A DNA stretch of 64,000 nt from Monosporascus cannonballus (Eukaryota; Ascomycota; Sordariomycetes; Xylariales). Below are positions 34,701-43,600 of the stretch, piece after piece. Made by a program: the position numbers and the translations under genes. The DNA lies in contig QJNS01000027.1 of assembly GCA_004154925.1 (NCBI GenBank), forward strand, positions 62,001 through 126,000, in the 5' to 3' direction. A model generated the notes under the pieces. It was not told where the DNA came from. It searched no databases and saw nothing but the letters and a program-made list of their open reading frames with translations. Each line of letters begins with the position of its first letter. Within the stretch, counting starts at the first letter, position 1.

Positions 34701-36545
34701 ATCACTTGCAGGGATGCGCAGAACAGTTGCCCACAGCTGTTGCAGGAGCTTTTCCAGGTGAGTAGATGGCGCTCGTTTGGCCGTCAGAACCTGGGGCGCG
34801 CCATACGAGCGAAGCTGATGTTGAGTCATTGTCGCGGTTAGAGACCGTAGTTTTTGCCTATCGCTCTTGCCGCTCGGCAAGAGGGGCATATGCTTCAAGG
34901 GCAGAAAAAGGCTTGGGATCATCCAGTCGGGGGTAGCTCCTTGTAGCTGTTGTTGAACCAGCCGAGCCCGAGCATGGAAGTCGTCGCTCGCCTCAAGGAG
35001 CCAGGGCTCACTGGTGCTAGCATCCTGCGCACTTGCTTGAGCCTGTAACAGAACAAATGCGACCAGTATCTCCACATCATGGCTCTTTACAATGTCAACT
35101 ACGAGGTTGTGGGCGTCGGGCAGTAAATTTCGCAAGTTATGCTCTACCTCAGCCACCTCGAGCCGCTGACCGTGGAACTTCTTCTGGTCATCTTTCCGCC
35201 CGACGTACCGGATCGAGCCATCGGCTGGATTGTACGTACACAGATCGCCAGTCTTATACAGCTTGCCGTCCATTGACATGGAGTCGGGTTTGAATCGGGG
35301 GTGCCAAGGTAGTAGGTCAATAAAAGCCGCCTCAGTTCGGGTCGGGTCGCCAATGTACTCTCGGCCAACTGCCGGTCCCCCCAGAAGCAGCTCGCCAACA
35401 GCTCCGACTGTCGCTAGGCACTCGTGGTTGTCAGGGTCGACCAGCCAGCATTCTACACCAACCCCGAACCCCAGGTTGGCATGGTCAATATCGCCAACAC
35501 TGCATGGCCGGGCGAGGTTGACCACTGCAGCCTCGCTCACACCATACGCGACATAGAGACTCAAGTTTGGCGCCCACTTGCGCACATCATTCTCGTTTAT
35601 TGCCTCGCCTCCCAGGATTAGGGTGCGGAGCATAAAGAAGTCAGTCACATCGACGATTCGTGCAACAGATGGCGTCAGGAGAGCCCAGTTGGGCCGTAGC
35701 CGGTGAACCTCGCCGACGAGATCGCTGGTACGACCCACTTCGGACGGGACGCAAACACATGCACCAACGATCAATGCCGTTAGGATTTCGGTGAGACAGG
35801 CATCAAATGCATACGACGCGAACTGCAGCACACGCGACTCGGCGCTCATGCCGGTCGCAGCCGCGTGCGCCACGGCGCTGCTGCAAAAGGCCCGATGCTC
35901 AATTGCTACAGCTTTTGGGCGACCAGACGAGCCAGATGTGAAAATAGCATACGCCACATTGTTGGGGCTGACGTCTACTGCGACCGTTATTAGCTGGGTC
36001 GGGTTACGGTCGCCAGAAATAAAGATTTCTGGAGCCAGTTGCTTTGCAATTTCGGCGGTCTGCTTCGACGCAATGATCCTCGTCGCGCCAACGGTTCGAC
36101 ACATCCCTTTCAGCCGATCTATCGGATGGGTTGGGTCCAGAAGGACAAAAGCACCGCCGGCTTTCAAGACCGCAAGCATTGCCACAGGTACCCAGCACGA
36201 CTTCTCGGAGCAGATTGGCACGTACGCCTCGGGCCCCACGCCATGTTGGGCCAAGTGTGCGGCGAGAGACGTTGAGAGAACATCAAGTTCCGTATAGGTA
36301 AATTGCCCATCCCAGGCATAAATTGCAACTGTTTCGGGCTGAGTGCGAGCGCGGTCTTCGAACATTTGGTGAATACAAGTGTTGTAAGCCCTGGGCGCTT
36401 GGGAGGCCCGGGACTTCAGTTGCAACAGACTCGCGCTCTCATTGGTGAGTGTCATTAAGGCTGGGGCAGAGGCCATTGCAATGCCGTTGCCCGACCGATC
36501 AATACCACGATCAACCTCCATCTCTTGTGTAAAGTAAGGTGGCAT
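9285..36545 (-). CDS. Giant seven-module nonribosomal peptide synthetase (predicted 8936 aa)
   Basis: The six exons are 29308-36545, 25455-29181, 20776-25389, 16134-20714, 15201-16080 and 9285-15055. The introns are 29182-29307, 25390-25454, 20715-20775, 16081-16133 and 15056-15200, all GT-AG; each junction restores an unbroken domain and the frame. The start at 36545 is the first ATG after an in-frame TAA. Domain order is A1-T1, C1-A2-T2, C2-A3-T3-E1, C3-A4-T4-E2, C4-A5-T5-E3, C5-A6-T6, C6-A7-T7-CT. All seven A domains keep Asp at the amino-binding position (YAFD) and the final SGK-type lysine, so alpha-amino acids are expected. There is no starter C domain, methyltransferase or thioesterase. 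C3-C5, which follow epimerases, share a distinct type (SPIQ, SQ[AS]K, [NS]HAxxDG), while C1, C2 and C6 share LQEGL and HHxxxDG, so the C types agree with the E placement. Inference: the product is a heptapeptide with D-residues at 3-5, released by CT, probably by cyclisation. The product itself is not recognised. Confidence 0.95.
13752..17225 (-). other. NRPS module 6: C5-A6-T6
   Basis: C5 is of the post-epimerase type (INHALVDG), with the 53-nt intron 16081-16133 at the same position as in C3 and C4. A6 is split by the 145-nt intron 15056-15200, which restores GGCVCVPSDEQR. Specificity residues read D-I-A-L-V-C-L-I-L, identical to A2, and the surrounding sequence (SWCTSA, FDISIAD, ANWACLTPSV, NLYGPAECAILTTL) is also nearly the same. 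The T6 serine codon is 13977-13979. There is no E domain, so residue 6 should be L. Confidence 0.87.
17226..21888 (-). other. NRPS module 5: C4-A5-T5-E3
   Basis: C4 has ISHALYDG and is interrupted by the 61-nt intron 20715-20775, at the same place as in C3. A5 specificity residues read D-M-T-M-V-G-V-V-C. The T5 serine is in LGGDSI (codon 18774-18776). E3 has AHHLVVDLVSW, FSEGHGREVWDP and TVGWFTT, so residue 5 should be D. Confidence 0.88.
21889..26546 (-). other. NRPS module 4: C3-A4-T4-E2
   Basis: C3 is of the post-epimerase type with INHAIVDG and is interrupted by the 65-nt intron 25390-25454. A4 specificity residues read D-A-L-L-V-G-A-I-V. The T4 serine is in IGGDSI (codon 23416-23418). 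E2 has AHHLVTDLVSW and NEGHGREPWDS, so residue 4 should be D. The whole layout parallels module 5. Confidence 0.88.
26547..31310 (-). other. NRPS module 3: C2-A3-T3-E1
   Basis: C2 has IHHSLYDG. A3 is interrupted by the 126-nt intron at 29182-29307, which joins EIFNT to LGFGGC; this matches the length of EIFGVLVNGGC in A7. Specificity residues read D-A-Y-L-V-G-G-I-C. The T3 serine codon is 28083-28085. E1 has AHHLIVDIVSW, FSEGHGREPWDP and TVGWFTT, so residue 3 should be epimerised to D. Confidence 0.88.
31311..34445 (-). other. NRPS module 2: C1-A2-T2
   Basis: Residues about 701-1745. C1 (705-1115) has the active site IHHALSDG, A2 covers about 1138-1645, and T2 has its serine in LGGDSI (codon 31437-31439). 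Specificity residues read D-I-A-L-V-C-L-I-L, the same as in A6. C1 is of the L-to-L type by its LQEGL start and by the lack of an epimerase upstream. Confidence 0.88.
34446..36545 (-). other. NRPS module 1: A1-T1 (loading module)
   Basis: Residues about 1-700. A1 spans about 58-575 and T1 about 595-665; the carrier serine is in LGGTSI (codon 34659-34661), where Thr replaces the usual Asp. My reading of the nine specificity residues is D-A-T-L-I-G-A-V-V. A1 is the most divergent adenylation domain of the protein: the core reads SSGRPKAV instead of STGxPKG, YGVSEAA instead of YGPAEC, and KKFHGQRLEVAEVE instead of VKLRGQRIELGEVE. The terminal lysine (PSGKSDR) is kept. The protein begins almost directly with A1, so residue 1 is expected to be an unmodified amino acid. 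Confidence 0.85.
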
Positions 36546-36798
36546 GTTCAGGCTCCTGTTTGTATGTAAAAGGAGGGTGTATTAAATTGATACGGGTAAT
36601 AGAGAATGTTCTCTCGAAGTTGCGGCAAACACTGCCAAATCGATTATGTTGTCAAGTAAATAATCAATGCACGAAGTGTACTCGCCCGGCCTAATAACAA
36701 CACACAGGCTAAGCGGAAGCGGACCTGGTCCTCTAGCCTGTCAGCTAACCTTGTTCCTGAAGACTTGGCACGCTACCTAGAAACAGTAGATTAGCAAA

Positions 36799-36885
36799 AG
36801 CGAATACCAATAGCGCTGTTGGGGAATCGAACCAAATTCACTCAATAACTGGTAGGTCCAGTGGCCCGCCAGCGAGGAGACACAT
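36799..36885 (-). repeat. tRNA-like (SINE-type) repeat, copy 2
   Basis: It shares CAGCGCTATTGGTATTCGCT and the adjoining TTATTGAGTGAATTTGG region with copy 1 near 5058-5145, in the same orientation. The B box GGTTCGATTCC (36823-36833, - strand) fits the Pol III consensus exactly. The A-box region near 36860-36873 is weaker than in copy 1. Confidence 0.55.
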
Positions 36886-37013
36886 GTCTGATGTCGAGGT
36901 TACATAGTACTTGCAGATCAGGCAGTAACTATTATATCTCTACACTATGAGCCAGTAGCGATTCAGGCGGCTGTAGGGATGTAACCGTGACGAACGTGGG
37001 GGACCCGTAGTTC

Positions 37014-37366
37014 ATCAGACCATGGCTAAGATCCCAATAGCGCGATCGGTTAATGCGGGAGGTCCCGCAACGTCACAGCCGGACGGAAGGACCGGTAGCT
37101 AACGTTGTTTTTTTCAGCGGTATGCTGCGTAATTGATCCGACCCATGGCTAAGATACTAATAGCACGGTCGGTTAATGCGGGAGGTCCCGCAACGTCACA
37201 GCCGGACGAAAGGACCGGTAGCTAACGTTGTTTTTTTTCAGCGGTATGCTGCGTAATTGATCCGACCCATGGCTAAGATCTCAATAGCGCGGTCGGTTAA
37301 TGCGGGAGGTCCCGCAACGTCACAGCCGGATGGAGGTACTGGTAGCTAGCGTTGTTTTCAGCGTTA
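37014..37366. repeat. Tandem array of three ~123-bp units
   Basis: Units start with CATGGCTAAGAT at 37021, 37144 and 37268, a period of 123-124 bp, and the third unit is cut short near 37366. Each unit holds a small perfect palindrome, GCGGGAGGTCCCGC, followed by CAACGTCACAGCCGGA and a T-run after CTAACGTTG. Sequence before the first unit (about 36980-37020) looks like a decayed further copy. Units differ by a few substitutions and T-run length. The function is unknown. Confidence 0.85.
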
Positions 37367-37381
37367 CACTACCTAGCCTAG

Positions 37382-37805
37382 AGGGGGGTGCCGTTATATA
37401 TCCCCGACCTTCCCTATTCAGGCAGTCAGTTCCGTGTCTCCAGCAAAGGTCTGCGAGGGGTGCACTTACCGCTAAAAATCACCTCAAACCAATCAATGTA
37501 AATCCACCGTCCTACTCACGCCCTCCCTGCCACAACTTACCCACGACTCCGCTTTAATTTTCGCGTTACTTCGACCCAGGTAATTTCTGAGGTTATTTAC
37601 AGGCCTTAAAGCGTGGTTACAGCTGTTAACGCTTTAAAAAAGGGTTCGTTCGTATCGTATATAATATCTTCGTCGATAAACCTCGAAAATTATCTACAAT
37701 AACTGCATAAATACGGAAAAGGCAAAACATATAAAACTTGTAATAATGTAAAACGTATGTAACTAGATTAATTCGATACAAGTACGAATTTTCGCTAAAA
37801 TAATA
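37382..37805 (+). repeat. Dispersed repeat, copy 2 (inverted relative to 4236-4806)
   Basis: This is the uninterrupted partner of 4236-4806. Its first ~180 bp are of normal composition and highly similar to the partner; the remainder is AT-rich and diverged mostly by transitions. It sits at the edge of the AT-rich block and lacks the MITE. Confidence 0.8.
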
Positions 37806-40071
37806 ATAACGTTATAAATACGCGTATTATTTATTGTAAAATTATTTCAGTTTATTATAACAGAGGATTTAAAAGTGTTATTAATTTCGTCAGTGTTAAC
37901 GTAATTATCAATAATTGGTTATATATTTTGGCTAAAATCAAAATATTTATTTACTTACAATAAGACAAAAATTAAAAATTTAAGGTTATAATTATAAGAA
38001 GTTTTATTATATTTTATAATTTGTTTCTAAATTATAATAATATTTAATATCGTAAAAGCATTATTCTAATTATTCAGCGACATCGACAGCGATTTTTATA
38101 AACGGTTATAAATTTCGAAAAAGTTAAAGAAAAAAGTTTACTTCACTTATTGAAAAAATAAATGCTAAAATTAAAAAATTATAAAACATTTTAATAGAAT
38201 TAATTAATATTGTGAAAGTTAACTTATTATATATATTAAATAAATCGAAAAAATCTTTTTCACTTTTTAATACTATGGGTTAGATATAGTCTAGCTTTAG
38301 ATTGATCGCATTAGTTGTTGTATATATTTTGAAGTCCAACTAATCGCGCCGGTCTAGGCTTATACTAATAACTGTAACTAGTATAATCTTCACTCTGAGC
38401 GATAAGTAATCTCCGTGGCGTCCTTTATTTTAAGACCCTTAATATTTAACATATCTCTTTAAACTGCTTTCTTTTAAGCTGGCTAACCTGTTATAGGATT
38501 TTGAGTTTTAAGATTTATCCGATTAATGTTTTTCTATAATATCGATCTTCTATATTAGTAAAGTTCTCCTGTTGTAGTTGTCGTAATTTCCTCACTCTAA
38601 TATTTGTTTTTATATTTACTAAAAAATTTATTTTTTAAACTTTTATAACTTTTTACCAAAAAGAACTTTACCTGCTCTATTAACTAATAGGTCGTTTATA
38701 AAGATATATTTTATTATAATTTAATACTAGTGAATTTCTAATTGGAATTAATAATTATATATATTAAACTATTCGAGCTATAATTGTAATTAAAAGTTAT
38801 TAACGTTTACAAATTATATGATTTATTAATTATTATGTGAGAAATATATTTTGAAGTTATCGATTAACATTTCCAGCTTTTTGATTCATTATAAAACGAA
38901 CGTAATAATTATCGTAACTTAAATAAAAATAAGCTTTTTCTTTCATTATAAAAATAAATATTATATTTTATTTATTTGTTTGCTATCTAATTATTTTACG
39001 ATACAGCTTTATTACTTATATTTATACAGTTTTTCGATCGACATTATTATCAGCGAAAAAAATATATTTTAAATATTGAAAACGTCTTTTCCTTTATATT
39101 TTAAAGTGTACGTTTTTGTTCCGAACAGATATTTAATTAATTGTTAAAGGAAATCTTAATATTTATTACTGATATTTATATTAAAACGGAGTAAACGAAA
39201 GACGACAAAAGTAATATCGTGTTAAATAATAGCAATTACGTATATAATAAATTCAGCTTTTTACTAGACTGCTTAATTAAAATTGTAATTGTTTGAATAT
39301 TTAAAAACTTTAATTTCTGATATAATATAAATATTTAAAAAATGCCGCGATTTTTTCAAAATACAATTAACAAATTTACTGATATAATTGAATTAAAATA
39401 ACTAAATTAATCTTTTTCTTCGAATTTTGATAACCTTTATTTTTAAAAATCATTTCACTTTATTTTTATTATTAAATAGTAAATAAACTACAATTTTATT
39501 ATAACAACGCTTACATTACATTTTCTTTTCTTATAGTAAGTTAATATTATATTATTAACGTACAATGATAATAACTCCGTTTTTAAAACCGTAGTGCGGT
39601 ATGTAAAAATAGGCTTAAATCTTAGCTATTCTAATATAATAATAAAGTTTTCTGCGATAATAAAAATACTTTTGGAAGAACGTATAAAAAGGTTGTAAAT
39701 ATAAAATTATTCATCGTATTCTGAACATCAAAAGCATTTTTATAAATATATTATATAGCAAATTAACATTATTAAAAAGTTACTGCGTCGTATTAAATAA
39801 GTTTTAAATTAAAGCGGTTAATTATAGATATAAATATTTGAAGAAATTTTAACTAAAGTTAACGCATATATATTTTTAAAATATGTATTTAATTTTTCAA
39901 TTATTTCGTATTGTTAACGAGCTTTTTACTTATGAAATTACCGGTGCTTATTTAACATATATTTGTATACTTATTTATAATCTAGTATTTAATAATCTTG
40001 AACTTTATTTTTGTTAATATACGTAGTTATTTTAAAATAACTTTATAAGTAAGTACGTTGTGCTTTAAAGA
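37806..40071. other. AT-rich spacer, RIP-like, no recognisable gene
   Basis: This is extremely AT-rich sequence with stops in every frame. A slightly richer patch around 38300-38620 may be a decayed repeat, but I cannot place it in a family. It ends at the target duplication AAAGA of the first complete retroelement. Confidence 0.6.
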
Positions 40072-40513
40072 TGTTATGACCTAACGGTCTTGGCTTCTGA
40101 AAACGGTCGGGATCCTGAAGAACCAGACCCCGACCTAGCCAAGAAGTCACGTGACTGGCTCAAAGGGCTCAAGGGCCCTGATTGGACAAAAAGGCTTGAG
40201 CCGGATGAGCACCAGAAGGGGCTCAAAGGGGCTCAAGGGGACTTAACTAGGGAAGTGTCGTTAAGCCATAATGAACACCTTAAGCTAGAACGAGGATATA
40301 TACGTTTATTATTTCCATAGTTTAGATAGTTTCAGTTTATAATATTTATTAATACCAATCGTTTATAATATAATATCGTTATTCAAGGCATTTTTGGTAT
40401 TACGAAACATAATATATTATTATATTTATTGTTCAGATTTTTATAATATTTTTATTAACATAAACCCGTCGACTTAAGGTTTAATAATTAGTTAAACCGC
40501 ATAGTTCGTTATA
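40072..40513 (+). repeat. 5' LTR of element 1
   Basis: The first 250 bp (to about 40320) are of near-normal base composition with little sign of RIP, while the rest of the LTR and the element are strongly AT-shifted. Its middle has GGCTCAAAGGGGCTCAAGGG-type internal repeats. Confidence 0.9.
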
Positions 40514-40649
40514 TGTTACAAGTTTTTGTTTAATAATACCGTTAAATTTTAAGCAATATTTAATACTGTTAAAATATTAATTAATACTTAAGAAACCCGT
40601 ATTCAATAACTTTAAGTTCGAATTCGGGAATTGAAAAGAAAAGTTCGAC

Positions 40650-43600
40650 AGCTTAAAGCTACGTTATTTACTTAACCCGTTTTTGTTCGTATAAAGCCTA
40701 AGAAGCCAGAACCTTACGATAAAAAGGGCAACTTTTAAACTTTTTTAATTTAGGCACGAATTTACCTTCGTTTTTTAAACCTTAATAATTTAGCGGATAT
40801 GGTCCTAACAGTAAAAGCATATTTAATAGAAAATACGGCTAATTAATTTAAGCCTATTATGAAAAACTTCCTGAAAATAAGGAAGCCGGATAAGGAGGAT
40901 TTTATTAATAAAATCTTTTTATTTTATACTAATTTCGAAAATAAAATACGCGATAATTTCGATAATCCGGATAAAAAACAATTTGCGGCCCAGCAATTTT
41001 TGCAATTTAAATAAAAAGGATTTGTATCCAAGTACGCCGTAACCTTCAAAAGTTTTGCGATTAAAACGAGATGGGGAAACGATAAGGCCGACGCCCTTAT
41101 CGACATATTTTATAAAGGGCTAAAAAATAATATAAAAAATAAAATTATTCGGATTAAATAACTAATTGCCCTGGACCGGTATATTGCAAAAGTAATTAAG
41201 ATTAATAATTAACAATTTAAAAAACGACAGAAAAAGAAAAATAATATGCCTTATATTTAGGATATAATAAGTTTAACTAAGGGAAAAAATAAGATATACC
41301 CTTTATTTTTTACGGAACGGCGTTAGGACTTATGGAATTTGGCGTTACCCATAAACAAAACTGGAGCCAGATTAAATGCTTTAACTATGGCAAAATAGAA
41401 TATAAGGCCTATAAGTACAAAAAGCCTAAAAAGCCATAATAGGATAACTGGACCCCTATACTAGAAGGACAATCCAGGAATAATTAAGGAAACGATAATA
41501 AGGTTATTAACGTAATCTAAGCCAAATATGCATCAGGTTTACGACAAAAAATCCAATAAGGACTATTACGATAAGAAATTCGACGAAAAATGCGAAAAAC
41601 CAGGAAGCTAATTTAATAGGTATTACGAACATAACGAAAAGCGTTATAAAGATGGTTACGTAAATACCAAAACTGGATAAAAGAAATTTGTCCCGGAACC
41701 CCCGATCGATACGGCAAAATACATGCTATATATTATTAATAACGAAAATATCCCGATTACGAAAAATAAAAACAGTATATTTACGAACGAATTATCCATA
41801 TATATTATAAGGGATTCGATTTTCCAAATCGTACCGGAAATAACAAAAACGATAAATAATAATATCGATATTTTTGAACCATAGCCCTAAAAAATATCCA
41901 GCAGTTGGCCGAAATAAAAAGCTGGCCGGAAAAAAAAGTAATACCTACAGGAAAACCCTTTTTATTACTATGGATAGTATAATTACCAAACGGAAAAAAA
42001 GTGGATTTAGCGTACGGTAGAAAAGCATTATTAAAAAGCTATTACGGATCTTTATTTTTAATTGGCATTTATTGCGGATTCCCGAGAAAAAAAGACCATT
42101 AAGAAAAAAATACGTTAATTTACAGGAAATTTCTAGAACGATACACAGGACAACGCATAATGGGATATAGTTGCAAATATAAAAAAATAATTTATTCGAT
42201 AAGGAAAACAATTGTAAAAAAACCAAAAACAATTAATATGGTTCGAAGAAACGATACGACGACAATAACGATAAATACAGCGGTTAAACGCGTTAAACGA
42301 AGAAATATAAATAAGGTTCGATAGATTCGAATAGGAGTTAAAAGAAAAAAGTTACCTATAAAAAAGCTGCAAGATAACGAAACCTAAAGAAATTATAGGG
42401 AACTCCTAAAAAAGGCATTAAACGCAATAATAAGAAACGTTAATAATGTTATTATTTTAAATTTATAAATCGGAACGTACTGGTATACCGTAATAATGGA
42501 CTACGGAGCTTTAGGCGGAAATTATATTGTACCAAATATAATTAATAAGCTTAAACTGTTATGGAAATATAAGTTGGAACTTTATATAACGACAAATGTC
42601 AAAAATTAAAAATTCGCTTACGATAACAGAAAAATTATACGCGAAATTAATTACCTTAAGATTTTTATCCAAAAACGATACCAAATAATTAATTTCGATA
42701 TCGTTTTATTTAAGAATTACGATATAATCTTAAGATTACTATAAATACGCCAATACGGAATTTTAATTAACGGAAAAATTGGCCAGGGAAAATTCGTTTT
42801 ATTTCTTATTAATAAATAAAAAAAATTAAAATCTTAATATTTAATCGATAATAATAACAAATGCAGGCATAAAAATACGATAAATACCTTATTACTTAAA
42901 GAAATAAGATATAAAAAAGAAAACGGATATTAGAAAAAAATATAACATATCTTTATTAGTATCAGAACAAAATGAAAGCAATTAAATAATAATTTAAAAT
43001 AACAAAAATAACAGCTTAAAAAATTAAAAAATTCAACTAATATGTTACCATAATATTATAAATATAAGTAGCTTTTTAAAAAGAAACTTATTAAAAATTA
43101 TTAAAATATAAGGAATAAAATTATAAAATAATCCTTAAAACAGGATTTTTAACGAAGTTTTATCTTATTTATAACTTTAATAAAAATAAATTACGTACTT
43201 TTAAAAAAAACCTGGAAAATCGGCTATAAAAAGGATAGATTCGACCGTCGAAGTTACCAGCAAGACATCTAATATTTTTCGTACTTAAAAAAATAAAAAA
43301 TTACGATTTATAGTTAATTATTAGCAACTGAACGATATTATTATTAAGGATTGAATATTATTATCCCTAATTACGGAAATAAAAATTTAATTTTACGGAA
43401 CCAAATAATTCATATTATTCGATCTTAAAAATAAATATAACCTTATTAAGATCAAAAAAGAATATAAATGAAAAATAGCTTTCAGGACGAAATACGGATT
43501 ATTTAAATATTTGGTTATATTAATAGAACTTACGAACGTACCAGTAACCTTTTAGCGAATGGTTAATTACGTATTACGAAAATACCTCGATATTTTCGTC

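Larger units (their letters stand above)
36546..37381. other. NRPS 5' flank
   Basis: This stretch must hold the NRPS promoter (an in-frame TAA lies about 30 nt above the ATG, and a pyrimidine-rich stretch lies close to the start on the - strand). It also carries a tRNA-like repeat (36799-36885) and a 123-bp tandem array (37014-37366). I identify no transcription-factor site with confidence and see no gene. Confidence 0.55.

Noticed and set aside
550..36300. Many shorter open frames overlapping the NRPS, A-T-R and dioxygenase genes on both strands (for example 796-1221, 13975-14502, 35791-36297)
   Set aside because: They are shadows in other frames of well-supported coding sequence and show no domain signature.
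9285..36545. Reading the six long open frames as separate NRPS genes
   Set aside because: Each frame ends inside a domain, and every gap has GT-AG borders that restore the exact domain sequence in frame; a single gene explains all of them.
37014..37366. CRISPR-like array
   Set aside because: The units are near-identical over their full 123 bp without unique spacers, and the genome is fungal.
37300..37557. 85-codon frame on the + strand
   Set aside because: It runs through the tandem array into the dispersed repeat and has no coding character.
40090..40320. 76-codon open frame
   Set aside because: It lies wholly inside the 5' LTR of element 1, in the little-mutated half, and is made of LTR tandem units.
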